A stretch of 64,000 nt of DNA from assembly GCA_002498375.1 (NCBI GenBank), contig DAHC01000008.1, positions 19,162 through 83,161 on the forward strand, written 5' to 3'. The first letter of the stretch is position 1. Every line of letters starts with the position of its first letter. The notes below the pieces were generated by a model. The model saw nothing but the letters and a program-made list of their open reading frames with translations, had not been told where the DNA came from and ran no database searches. The position numbers and the translations under genes were made by a program. This DNA comes from Methanocorpusculum sp. UBA424. Its GTDB lineage: Archaea; Halobacteriota; Methanomicrobia; Methanomicrobiales; Methanocorpusculaceae. This document shows positions 34,931-43,507 of the stretch, piece by piece.

Positions 34931-35050
34931 GTCGTGGTCTTAAGTGCTGAAGAAATCCGTCAGATCGTCATCATGACTACTGATTGGCATTATCCTGTAA
35001 TGACCGTCGCGAACATGTTTCATGTATTTCCTGAACGCGTGTACCAGCTC
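34931..35050 (+). pseudogene. Transposase-like helix-turn-helix fragment
   Basis: Within a longer open frame, about 40 codons read VVLSAEEIRQIVIMTT and TVANMFHVFPERVYQL, which has the look of the N-terminal HTH of an insertion-sequence transposase. The protein-like part stops at 35050, the very base where the VTC-domain fragment on the other strand begins. No catalytic DDE part is present. I take it as a relic of an insertion followed by deletion. The assignment to a transposase is inference from the HTH style only. Confidence 0.4.
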
Positions 35051-35262
35051 CGAAACTTTTCCCGTTCATTTACTCCGTAGAGTTTTTCGTGGAGCGCTTT
35101 GTCGTCCGATGTTTCAAAGTACAGACTCCGGATTCTGTATGATCCGTTTGCGTCAGTGTGTTCATCCGGTCCCGCAATGGTGGACAGACGGTTTTTGATG
35201 ATCAAATAGTCTGCCGTATTCAGGTAGTATTTTAATTCGTGCCTGAATTTTCGCGGGTTCAT
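35050..35262 (-). pseudogene. N-terminal fragment of a VTC (polyphosphate polymerase) domain protein
   Basis: Reading from ATG at 35262, about 71 codons give RHELKYYLNTADYL, YRIRSLYFETSDDKAL and NEREKFR, the first strands of the VTC polyphosphate polymerase tunnel fold. The basic residues that contact phosphate are in the K-Y-Y and R-I-R-S-L-Y-F parts. After EKFR homology ends and a few unrelated codons lead to a stop. A complete domain needs about 220 residues. The truncation point coincides with the HTH fragment. The gene is inactive. Confidence 0.65.
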
Positions 35263-35334
35263 TTTTCTGTCACCTCGTTTATACTCAGTTTGAAGTATAG
35301 TATTACTAACATATTGATTTGTTTGTATTACATA

Positions 35335-36219
35335 ATGTCAAATCATTGCCGCAGCCAATTACTTTTTGACCTCCGCGCTCCAATATACTCAAAACAGATG
35401 CAACACAGTGTTCAGTATGCCCCTTTCGTAAAGGACGATGAGAATAAAGGATTCGATATGCATGTTCATTCGACCGCTTCGGATGGACGTACAACGCCGA
35501 AAACACTGGCTAAATATCTCAATAAAAACGGGTTATCCGCCGCGATAACGGATCATAATGTGATCTCCGGGGTGAAGAAGGCGCTTGATTATTCTGAAAA
35601 TATTATTCCGGGAATTGAGGTGTCCGCTCTCGAAGGCCCGCACGTTCTGGTGTATTTCGAGACGTACCGGGATCTTGCTTCCTACTACGCCGCTTCGATC
35701 CAGGATCACCGGGGGAAGTGTCCGCATATGGCGGTGGATATTTCAACGGAGAAGGTCATCGATGACGCGAAAAATGCCGGCGGTTTTGTGATCGCGGCCC
35801 ATCCGTATGGATACGGGGTGAGTGTTCGGGGCGTGATGAAAGGGATCGAAGCGGGCGTTATCGATTCCTCGGTCGCGGAAGAGCTTGACGGACTTGAAGT
35901 GATCTGCAGCGGGATGTCGATGCGGCAGAATATGCGGGCCGAGCGGTATGCGGAAAAGAACGGTGCGTGCATGACGGGCGGATCGGATGCCCATGTTCTC
36001 TGGGAAGTGGGACGGGCGGTTTCAGTCGGGTATGCCAATCAGACCCCGCTCGAGTTTCTGGAGGATGTGAGACGCAGGAAAACTGGTGTTTGCGGGGTAA
36101 ATCGTTCATCCGGGCAGAATCTGCTGATGGGGGCCTGCATGACGCCGGGATATATCCCGTATGTGGCGCCGGCGATGAGGATCCATGCACGGCAAAGCTT
36201 GATGCGGATGAGATCCTAA
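35335..36219 (+). CDS. PHP domain metal-dependent phosphoesterase
   Basis: A 294-residue protein of the PHP family. Metal ligands in order: DMHVHSTASDG near 41-51, ITDHN near 70, GIEVSA near 93, AAHPYGYGV in the middle, and GGSDAHVLWEVG near 222. Such proteins hydrolyse phosphoesters using two or three metal ions. I use ATG 35335 (MSNHCRSQ) because codons before it overlap the VTC remnant and look non-coding. The substrate is unknown; no polymerase is attached. Confidence 0.85.
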   Translation: MSNHCRSQLLFDLRAPIYSKQMQHSVQYAPFVKDDENKGFDMHVHSTASDGRTTPKTLAKYLNKNGLSAAITDHNVISGVKKALDYSENIIPGIEVSALEGPHVLVYFETYRDLASYYAASIQDHRGKCPHMAVDISTEKVIDDAKNAGGFVIAAHPYGYGVSVRGVMKGIEAGVIDSSVAEELDGLEVICSGMSMRQNMRAERYAEKNGACMTGGSDAHVLWEVGRAVSVGYANQTPLEFLEDVRRRKTGVCGVNRSSGQNLLMGACMTPGYIPYVAPAMRIHARQSLMRMRS

Positions 36220-36247
36220 GTCATGGTAAAAATAGAAATGTGGAAGA

Positions 36248-36814
36248 TCAGTAATTTATTCTGATAAATCCGAGCGGTTCATCTTTTACTTCGTAGGCAA
36301 GTTTTGCGTCGCCCTGCGGGATGATATATGTGAGCCATCCCTCGATCTTTGCATATTTCAGAATGTTGGTCGTCGAAAGCGGCGTATAACCGTTTGGAAG
36401 TACGGCGGATACGGCAGGATAACCGATCCCGTTTACATAGACCTCATAATGATACGGAGCAACGACTTTTGCGGCGTCGTCTCCGCTTTCATAAGTCTCG
36501 GAGATCTTCAGCATCACCGCATACTGGCCCGGAGCCGGTTTTGGATTTGCTGCTGAACCTTTTTTCAGGATCTCTTCAGCTTCACTGCCGAATTTTTTCT
36601 GCATGATACGTATCGAGATCGTTTTGCCGGTATCGGTGACAGTCAGTTCCTGACCCTGCATGACTTCGGCCGGTGTCGGAACAGGAGTAGGCGTTGTGGT
36701 CGGTACCGAAGTGACGGGTGTGGGTGTATCAGAGGGTGTAGAGATACACCCTGCCGACAGGATAATGGCACTCAGGACAATGAGTGTACCAAGAATATAC
36801 CAGATTTTTTTCAT
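36248..36814 (-). CDS. Predicted secreted lipoprotein
   Basis: A 188-residue protein with a signal peptide ending in the lipobox L-S-A-G-C (Cys23). A Pro/Thr-rich linker (about 26-50, TPTPVTSVPTTTPTPVPTP) spaces a small beta-rich domain (about 53-188) from the membrane. The domain resembles DUF4352-like immunoglobulin-style modules (GQYAVMLKISETYES), but this is weak. Role unknown; probably cell-surface. Confidence 0.75.
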   Translation of the reverse strand: MKKIWYILGTLIVLSAIILSAGCISTPSDTPTPVTSVPTTTPTPVPTPAEVMQGQELTVTDTGKTISIRIMQKKFGSEAEEILKKGSAANPKPAPGQYAVMLKISETYESGDDAAKVVAPYHYEVYVNGIGYPAVSAVLPNGYTPLSTTNILKYAKIEGWLTYIIPQGDAKLAYEVKDEPLGFIRINY

Positions 36815-36863
36815 ACATTCTCTACTTGAGCTCTTCGCTATAAATAGATTATTGAAAAAAAGG

Positions 36864-38363
36864 TCAGAGGATCGGTGAGAACAGCCGGGAAATACCCTCT
36901 TTTATCCTCACATACACCGACCGTTTATTGTACTCTTCAAGCGTGATCTCTGTACAGTTTGTTTCCAGTTCGGAGAGGAAAATCTGGTTCATCTTTTTGC
37001 CGAACTCGAGATCATAGATGAACGCGTTCGTTTCAAAATTCAGTTTGAAACTCCTGATATCCCAGTTGGCTGTGCCTATGGTTGTCCCTATCCCGTCGAA
37101 AACGGCGGCTTTACTGTGGATAAATCCGTCATTGTAGGTGTATCCACGCACGCCGGCGACGAGTAGATCTCCCAGATAGGAGTGGTTTGCCCAGAACACG
37201 AACGGGTGATCCGGTTTGCAGGGTATCACGACCCTCACATCCACCCCGGAACGTGCTGCAAGAAGAAGACCGGTCAGCATCGGGTCATCCGGGATGAAGT
37301 ACGGCGTATGGATGTAAATCGACTCCTTTGCATGCCCTATCAGACTCATATAGCCCGAATAGATCGCTTTTTCTGCGGAATCAGGCCCGGATGAAGCGAT
37401 CTGGACATAGGAATGCCCGGCAACGTCCTGGAATCCCTCCTCAGGATAGTAAGGAGTGTCCCGGTCTTCAACAGAGATCTGGGCATCCTTTGCCGCGTAG
37501 TTCCAGTCCATGATGAACCGGGTCTGCAGGGCAATAACGGCTTTTCCGTGAAGCCGCAGATGCGTGTCCCGCCAGTATCCCATCGGCCCCTTGCCGAGAT
37601 ACTCGTCGCCGATATTGAATCCGCCGATAAACCCGGTTGTCCCGTCAACCACCAGAATTTTCCGGTGGTTCCTGAAATGCAGCCGCGTATTGAGGAAGGA
37701 AACCTTGAGCGGGAAAAAGATCCTCACATCGCCGCCCGCCTTTTTCAGCGGAGTAAAGAACTCTTTTTTCACGGAAAACGTTCCGGCCGCATCGAAGATC
37801 GCTCTGACTTCAACGCCTTGTGCCGCTTTCTCTGCAAGAAGTTCGACGATCTGATTTCCAAGCTCATCGTCCCTGATGATGAAATACTCCAGATGGATGT
37901 GATGTTTTGCCCCTCGAATCGCCTCTTTGAAGGCTTCAAACTTCATCTCCCCGTCGGTATAGAGCGTGATCTCGTTATTTCTCGTTAGAACTGCGTTGTC
38001 GAGACTGAGAAGGAGGGCGATCGTGCTATCGAACCGCGAAATGTTCGGGGCGAGTTCCAGTGCATTCTCCGTGATCTTGTGGAACTGTTCCTCAGCCTGG
38101 GCTGCCAGCATCAGGTCGGCCGTGGTCTTTTTGCTGAAGATATGGGAACCATACAGGTGTCTGCCGAAGAACAGATACATTACCAACCCGAAAAACGGCA
38201 GAAATATCATTACCAGAACCCAGGTCAGTGCCGCCTGAGGGCTGCGTCTTTCCAGGAAAATGACGACAATGCAGGCTGCGATATCCATCAGCACAACTAT
38301 CACCTGGAAAAACCACATAAGCTCGCCGAAGATCACAGACAGCAGATCAATCATAAGATACAT
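36864..38363 (-). CDS. Cardiolipin synthase-type phospholipase D family protein
   Basis: A 499-residue membrane enzyme. Two N-terminal helices (about 8-30 and 40-62, the PLDc_N region) precede two PLD domains. Their HKD motifs are HFRNHRKILVVDG near 225 and FIHSKAAVFDG near 425, each with the H-x-K-x4-D pattern intact. In archaea such enzymes join or exchange polar lipid head groups to make dimeric (cardiolipin-like) lipids. A second in-frame ATG is three codons downstream. Single-gene unit. Confidence 0.88.
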   Translation of the reverse strand: MYLMIDLLSVIFGELMWFFQVIVVLMDIAACIVVIFLERRSPQAALTWVLVMIFLPFFGLVMYLFFGRHLYGSHIFSKKTTADLMLAAQAEEQFHKITENALELAPNISRFDSTIALLLSLDNAVLTRNNEITLYTDGEMKFEAFKEAIRGAKHHIHLEYFIIRDDELGNQIVELLAEKAAQGVEVRAIFDAAGTFSVKKEFFTPLKKAGGDVRIFFPLKVSFLNTRLHFRNHRKILVVDGTTGFIGGFNIGDEYLGKGPMGYWRDTHLRLHGKAVIALQTRFIMDWNYAAKDAQISVEDRDTPYYPEEGFQDVAGHSYVQIASSGPDSAEKAIYSGYMSLIGHAKESIYIHTPYFIPDDPMLTGLLLAARSGVDVRVVIPCKPDHPFVFWANHSYLGDLLVAGVRGYTYNDGFIHSKAAVFDGIGTTIGTANWDIRSFKLNFETNAFIYDLEFGKKMNQIFLSELETNCTEITLEEYNKRSVYVRIKEGISRLFSPIL

Positions 38364-38439
38364 GAATATGCTTTCAAAGGATGATAAAAGTTGATGTATC
38401 TACACCTCGTATGATACTGATATTGTGGTATCCTACAGA

Positions 38440-38610
38440 ATGCTTTTCGAGTACTGGGGAAGGGGTTTGTTAGTAGCCGCCGTCATTTCTGCGATCGCGG
38501 GACTGCTGGTTGGATTTGGGTATGTTCTTTATCTGATCGGTGGAATATGCCTAATCCTATCACTGGCGTCTCTCTTTATCGGACGCCGTTTCCTCAAAGA
38601 GGGTGCGTGA
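38440..38610 (+). CDS. Small two-helix membrane protein
   Basis: A 56-residue protein (ATG at 38440; a GTG five codons earlier is possible) with two hydrophobic segments at about 10-30 and 31-48 and a basic end (GRRFLKEGA). The cofG ATG follows two bases after its stop, so it is likely co-transcribed with cofG. Function unknown. Confidence 0.6.
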   Translation: MLFEYWGRGLLVAAVISAIAGLLVGFGYVLYLIGGICLILSLASLFIGRRFLKEGA

Positions 38611-38612
38611 TT

Positions 38613-39578
38613 ATGCCGGTTATTACGTTTTCCCGCAACGTGTTTCTTCCGCTGACCAATGTCTGTGCAAATACCTGCGGATACTGCTCGTTCAAATCCC
38701 CGGTGGCCGAAGGCTGCGTGATGCCAAAGGAGGTGGTCGTCTCCACGCTTGAACGCGGAGCGGAGTTTTCCTGCACCGAAGCACTTTTCACGTTCGGCGA
38801 ACGCCCCGAACGGGAAGCCGGGTTCACCGCATACATAAACCGGATGGGGTATCCCGATATTCTTTCCTACTGTATGGACATGAGCCGGTATGCCATATCG
38901 CTTGGGATTTTGCCTCACACGAATGCCGGCATCCTTACCTATGAAGAGCTGGAGGATCTCCGGCCCCTGAACGCGAGTATGGGTCTGATGCTTGAAACGA
39001 CCGCCGATATCCCTGCCCATGCCCACAGTCCGGGCAAAGATCCGGCAGTCAGGATAGAAATGATGGAGAATGCCGGCAAACTCAAGATCCCGTTCACCAC
39101 CGGACTGCTGCTTGGGATCGGCGAAACCCGGGATGACCGTATCGAATCTCTCGAAGTCATCCGCGATCTGCATAAAAAATTCGGGCACATCCAGGAAGTG
39201 ATCGTCCAGAACTTCTGTCCAAAAGAAGGTACCGACATGGCGTCGTTTCCGGGAGCCTCGACGGAGGTGATCGCGGATACCCTCACACTTGCAAAAGAGA
39301 TCCTGCCTTTGGACGTTTCCATCCAGATCCCGCCGAATCTGGCTGACGCTTCTCTTCTCCTCGATCTCGGGGTGACGGATCTTGGCGGTGTCTCGCCTGT
39401 TACGATCGATTACATCAATCCGGAGCATCCCTGGCCGGCTCTGGATGCGCTCAAAGAGACCGCCCGCGGATACGAACTCAGAGAACGGCTCTGCATTTAT
39501 GAGAAATACTGTGATCCCGCGTGGGTGGCGCCGGAACTTTTCGGGCTCGTGAGCGAACTGGCAAAGAAGGTGTACTGA
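38613..39578 (+). CDS. cofG: 7,8-didemethyl-8-hydroxy-5-deazariboflavin synthase subunit CofG
   Basis: Radical SAM half of FO synthase, which builds the chromophore of coenzyme F420 together with CofH. The 321-residue protein has the cluster motif C-x3-C-x2-C at Cys18, Cys22 and Cys25 (VCANTCGYCSF). GILPHTNAGILT and LLLGIGET are further conserved parts. I start at 38613 (MPVITFSRNV), because upstream codons overlap the small membrane protein. cofH is not in the window. Confidence 0.94.
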   Translation: MPVITFSRNVFLPLTNVCANTCGYCSFKSPVAEGCVMPKEVVVSTLERGAEFSCTEALFTFGERPEREAGFTAYINRMGYPDILSYCMDMSRYAISLGILPHTNAGILTYEELEDLRPLNASMGLMLETTADIPAHAHSPGKDPAVRIEMMENAGKLKIPFTTGLLLGIGETRDDRIESLEVIRDLHKKFGHIQEVIVQNFCPKEGTDMASFPGASTEVIADTLTLAKEILPLDVSIQIPPNLADASLLLDLGVTDLGGVSPVTIDYINPEHPWPALDALKETARGYELRERLCIYEKYCDPAWVAPELFGLVSELAKKVY

Positions 39579-39639
39579 TCCCTCCCCTGATCATTTCCAT
39601 GCCGACCTTCTTTATCTCCCCCGACCTATAGTGATGTAC

Positions 39640-40428
39640 ATGGATGACGTCTGTCCCGCCCCGGTGAAGGAACGGTACTGGGAGATCGATGCGATACGCG
39701 GTTTTGCGCTTCTGGCGATGATCCTTCTCCACACCGTTTTTCTTCTGGGTGTCTTTCACATCATTGATACGGAGGTGTGGTTAGGACTCTATGCCTATCT
39801 GCCTTTCGGGACAAGCGTGTTTGTCATCATATCCGGGGCGGCCCTTGTCCTTCGTCACGGCCGGATGCTCGATCTGCCGCGTCGTGCCTACTATCTGGCC
39901 ATTCTGAAACGCGGGATAGAGATCATTCTGATCGGTATCGGGGTCTCCGTCGTCGCCTCCCTTTTGATCCTCGTGTTCATCAATGACGGAAGGTACATGT
40001 ACTTCAATTTTCTGCAGATGATGGGTCTTTCGATGATCATATGTATCCCGTTTTTGCGGCTCGGCAAGTGGAATCTGATCCCTGCAGTATTTTTCATCCT
40101 GCTTGGGATCGGTCTTGAAAAGATCAAAGGACCGGCATGGCTGATGATTTTCGGGATCCTGCCGCCGGACTTTGTTCCGCGTGATTATTTCCCTATCTTT
40201 CCCTGGGTCGGAGTTATGCTGCTTGGCGTATGCATCGGAGCTCTTCTGTATCCAAAAGGGATCCGCAGATATGCTTTCCCCGACGCGGGAAAGATCAGTC
40301 AGGCTCTTGCCTTCATCGGCCGGTATCCTCTGGAGATCTACCTCGCCCACATACCTTTGATCGGCGCTTTGATCCTCGTGATCGTCGTAGTTTCCGGTCT
40401 GCTCGGTTTTCCGATCGGTCATCTCTGA
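39640..40428 (+). CDS. DUF1624/HGSNAT-like membrane acetyltransferase, paralogue 1
   Basis: About 262 residues with seven or more helices. It is of the DUF1624 group, related to the catalytic domain of lysosomal heparan glucosaminide acetyltransferase. Key features are ERYWEIDAIRG at the N-terminus followed by a helix with a LLHTVF histidine, FNFLQMMGLSM in the centre, and DYFPIFPWVGVMLLG in the last third. Possible starts are 39634 and 39640. A TATA-like CTTTATC about 28 bases before 39640 suggests a leaderless message. The most divergent of the three tandem copies. Substrate unknown; likely acyl transfer across the membrane. Confidence 0.8.
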   Translation: MDDVCPAPVKERYWEIDAIRGFALLAMILLHTVFLLGVFHIIDTEVWLGLYAYLPFGTSVFVIISGAALVLRHGRMLDLPRRAYYLAILKRGIEIILIGIGVSVVASLLILVFINDGRYMYFNFLQMMGLSMIICIPFLRLGKWNLIPAVFFILLGIGLEKIKGPAWLMIFGILPPDFVPRDYFPIFPWVGVMLLGVCIGALLYPKGIRRYAFPDAGKISQALAFIGRYPLEIYLAHIPLIGALILVIVVVSGLLGFPIGHL

Positions 40429-40466
40429 ATCCCTGCTGACAAACTACTTATCCAAAAAGCGCATAC

Positions 40467-41294
40467 ATGCCTGAAACAATGAGAAATGAAGAGCAGTGCG
40501 GAGCTCCGGGTTCTCCCCCGCGGGTAAAAAGTGAACGATACTGGGAGATCGACGCCATCCGCGGTCTTGCCCTTTTTGGGATGCTCTATTTTCATTTTCT
40601 CGCGATCCTCGTGATGTTTCACATCCTGGAGGAGACCAAAGAGTTTCTCTTTTATTACAGCCCGATCGTGATCGTCTCGGCGGCCTTTATTCTGATCGCC
40701 GGCGTGGCAATCGTTCTCCGGTATAACCGCATGCTTGGAAAGCCGATGGGCTCCTATTACCGCGAAATCGCGAAAAAGGCTTTGGTCCTGTTTTTTATCG
40801 CAATGTGTATCACGGCGCTGACATGGCTTGCTTCGGTCGTTATCTATAACAACGATGTCTTCATCAAGTTCGGATTCCTCCATATGCTGAGTATTTCGAT
40901 GCTGATCGCGATCCCTCTCCTGAGGTTTGGGAAATGGAACATCTTATTCGGCATCCTGATCATCCTTATCGGGGTGTTCATCATTCCGGGGATCCAGGAT
41001 CCCGGGTGGCTTTATCCTCTCGGGATCCATGGCGCCGATTTTATGGATCACACGCCTGACTACTTCCCGATCTTTCCGTGGAGCGGGTTCATTCTCTTAG
41101 GGGTGGGTCTTGGAAACATCTTCTATCCAAAAGGCGTCAGATCGTTTTCCGTCAGACAACCCGGGATCCTCGGCAGATTTTTCGCGAAGATGGGATACGG
41201 CAAGATCACGCTGATCATTTATCTCGTTCACATGCCGGTCTTTTTTGTTATCCTGTGGCTGCTCAGCATCACGACCGGGATCGGGTATGTTTAG
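40467..41294 (+). CDS. DUF1624/HGSNAT-like membrane acetyltransferase, paralogue 2
   Basis: About 275 residues, the second tandem copy, closely related to copy 3. It shows SERYWEIDAIRGLAL, a histidine-bearing first helix (LYFHFLAILVMFHIL), KFGFLHMLSISM, and DYFPIFPWSGFILLGVGLGN. The N-terminal 20 residues before the ERYWE motif differ from the other copies. An in-frame ATG at 40479 lies about 31 bases after a TATA-like ACTTATC, so the true start may be there. Confidence 0.8.
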   Translation: MPETMRNEEQCGAPGSPPRVKSERYWEIDAIRGLALFGMLYFHFLAILVMFHILEETKEFLFYYSPIVIVSAAFILIAGVAIVLRYNRMLGKPMGSYYREIAKKALVLFFIAMCITALTWLASVVIYNNDVFIKFGFLHMLSISMLIAIPLLRFGKWNILFGILIILIGVFIIPGIQDPGWLYPLGIHGADFMDHTPDYFPIFPWSGFILLGVGLGNIFYPKGVRSFSVRQPGILGRFFAKMGYGKITLIIYLVHMPVFFVILWLLSITTGIGYV

Positions 41295-41340
41295 CTGTTC
41301 ATAAAGTACTTAGATGCACACAACCAATAGGAATGGAACA

Positions 41341-42174
41341 ATGGGTGGTGAAATACTGGAAAACGACGACTCTGTCCGGGTAATGCCCGGCGGGTCAGGC
41401 GCTCCGCAGAGCGAGCGGTACTGGGAGGTGGACGCCGTTCGCGGTATTGCCATTTTGGGGATGCTCTTTTACCACTTACTTGCGTGTCTTGTGATGTTTC
41501 ACATCATCACCGAGGATCCCCGGTTCCTTGCCTATTATAACACGTATATGTTCGGGTCCGGCATTTTCGTTCTCATTGCAGGCATGGCGATGATCCTTCG
41601 GCATGAACGGATGAGGGGGAAAACCACAAAAGAGTATTACGGCGCTCTGGTCGTCAAAGCCATGTTTCTTTTGGCTCTCGGTTTTTGCATCACGATCGCG
41701 AGCTGGATCGGCGCCTCTGTCTTTCTTGGGAGCGAGGCATTTATCAAGTTCGGTTTTCTCCATATGCTCGGGGTGTCCATGCTTCTTGCGATCCCTCTCT
41801 TGAGATACGGAAAATGGAACATCATCATCGGCATGATGATCATCGCGGTCGGCGCGTTCATTTTTCCGTATATCAATGATCCGTCCTGGCTCTATCCTCT
41901 GGGCATCCATGCAGAGGATTTTATGCAGTATACGCAGGATTACTTCCCGCTGTTTCCCTGGTTTGGCGTACTTCTTCTGGGAGTGGGTCTGGGGAATGTT
42001 TTCTATCCTCACGGACGCCGGGGTTTTTCCCTTCGGGAACCCGGGCCGGTCGGCACCGGTCTTGCAAAGCTTGGAAACGGGATGGTGACGCTGTTCATTT
42101 ATCTCGTCCATGTTCCGGTGATATTTGTTATTTTGTGGATCTTCTCTTCCCTGACGGGGATCGGATATTTGTAG
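41341..42174 (+). CDS. DUF1624/HGSNAT-like membrane acetyltransferase, paralogue 3
   Basis: About 277 residues, the third tandem copy. SERYWEVDAVRGIAIL, the LFYHLLACLVMFHII helix, KFGFLHMLGVSM and DYFPLFPWFGVLLLGVGLGN match copy 2 nearly throughout. I prefer ATG 41341; a TATA-like TACTTAG lies about 31 bases before it, the same spacing as in copy 2. Its stop abuts the dtdA start (one base between), so it may be co-transcribed with dtdA. Confidence 0.8.
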   Translation: MGGEILENDDSVRVMPGGSGAPQSERYWEVDAVRGIAILGMLFYHLLACLVMFHIITEDPRFLAYYNTYMFGSGIFVLIAGMAMILRHERMRGKTTKEYYGALVVKAMFLLALGFCITIASWIGASVFLGSEAFIKFGFLHMLGVSMLLAIPLLRYGKWNIIIGMMIIAVGAFIFPYINDPSWLYPLGIHAEDFMQYTQDYFPLFPWFGVLLLGVGLGNVFYPHGRRGFSLREPGPVGTGLAKLGNGMVTLFIYLVHVPVIFVILWIFSSLTGIGYL

Positions 42175-42175
42175 T

Positions 42176-43507
42176 ATGATCATTGACATAGTGAACTCTG
42201 ATTCCGATCCGGCGGGACGAAATATCCGGGCGGCTGTCGATGACCTTCTGAAAAATCCCCCAAAGGGAGGGTTCCCTCTTTTCAATGGAAACGAGGTGAC
42301 GTTTCACACTGTTCCCGGCCGGATCATTCACGCGGAAAGATCCGCGGTGAATCCCAACGCTGATCTTATCATCGTTGTTTCCCGTCACTCAAGTGTGAAC
42401 CCGGTTCCGGTCCTGACGGTCCATCCGGCAGGAAACTTCGGCGTCGCCGGACTTGGCGGCCGGGATATGGAGCTTGGTCTGACGAGTCCGGCCTGGATGA
42501 AGGCGGTTCTGCAGAATCATGCAATGTTCGCTCCGGAAGGTTACCGGGTCTCTTATGAGATCACTCATCACGGACCGACGGATCTTCCGGTTCCGTTCTT
42601 CTTTGTCGAGGTGGGCAGTACCGAAAAGGAGTGGAACGATGTTTCCGCATGTACGGCTGCGGCTAAAAGTGTTTTGTATGCTCAGCCTTCGCCGGAAGCA
42701 TTGGCGCTTATCGGGTTTGGCGGGACCCATTATGCAGCCAGGCAGACGGCGATCTGTCTCGAGACGAAAGGGGCATTCGGCCATATGATGCACACCCGGG
42801 ATGCAGGTTCCGTGTCAAAGGAGATGGTATCCCAGATGATCGCAAAGTCCGGCGGGGTGTTTGCCGCGCATGTTGACCGGAAAGCGCTGTCGAAGCAGGA
42901 GATCTCTCATATCGAAGGGATCCTTGCCGAATTCGGGCTGGAGGAGATCACCGAAGGCGATCTGCGAAAAATGAACGCGATGTCTTTGGCGACCTGGGTC
43001 GCCTATCGTGATCTGGCCGCTTTGAAGGCTCCTGATCTGAAAATCTTCCCGCACGGCAGAATATCCGACGGAGAGCCGGCCGTGGTCGAGCTCCCCGCGG
43101 ATCTGTTTTCCGCAGCGTTTCTCGGGTATGAGGAGATTTTTTTGGCAGAGCTGGACAAAATGGGAAATATTTTTCACACGACCGGTAAAGGCGGAAAAAT
43201 TATGCCGACTCTGTTGACTTCTGCTGAAAACAGGCAGAAGGTATCAGGTGATTTAATAGTCTTATCCGTTCAACAAATAACACGTACACAGGATAGTTTG
43301 GTGGAAGGTGATCAAATCACAATAGCCCGCCGGCAGTTTGACCCCGTGCTCGCGCGCACGCTCGGGGTCCCTTCAGGTCCGTTATACGGGCAGCTTGTTG
43401 CCGGAAAATCCGTGACTCTTCCCGACGGCAGAATGATCACGCCGGACATGGTCACGAAAGTGGTTAGGACATCCATCAAAATACCGGGATTGGAGAATTA
43501 CTCATGA
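42176..43507 (+). CDS. dtdA: D-aminoacyl-tRNA deacylase (DTD2/DtdA type)
   Basis: Removes D-amino acids mischarged on tRNA, using the zinc-dependent archaeal/plant DTD2 fold. The 443-residue length fits the long euryarchaeal form. Conserved parts are YEITHHGPTDLPVPFFFVEVGST near 125-147 and IGFGGTHYAARQT near 180, which contain the histidines that should bind zinc. The last ~170 residues form an extra domain present in this archaeal group. It overlaps ftsZ by four bases. Confidence 0.9.
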   Translation: MIIDIVNSDSDPAGRNIRAAVDDLLKNPPKGGFPLFNGNEVTFHTVPGRIIHAERSAVNPNADLIIVVSRHSSVNPVPVLTVHPAGNFGVAGLGGRDMELGLTSPAWMKAVLQNHAMFAPEGYRVSYEITHHGPTDLPVPFFFVEVGSTEKEWNDVSACTAAAKSVLYAQPSPEALALIGFGGTHYAARQTAICLETKGAFGHMMHTRDAGSVSKEMVSQMIAKSGGVFAAHVDRKALSKQEISHIEGILAEFGLEEITEGDLRKMNAMSLATWVAYRDLAALKAPDLKIFPHGRISDGEPAVVELPADLFSAAFLGYEEIFLAELDKMGNIFHTTGKGGKIMPTLLTSAENRQKVSGDLIVLSVQQITRTQDSLVEGDQITIARRQFDPVLARTLGVPSGPLYGQLVAGKSVTLPDGRMITPDMVTKVVRTSIKIPGLENYS

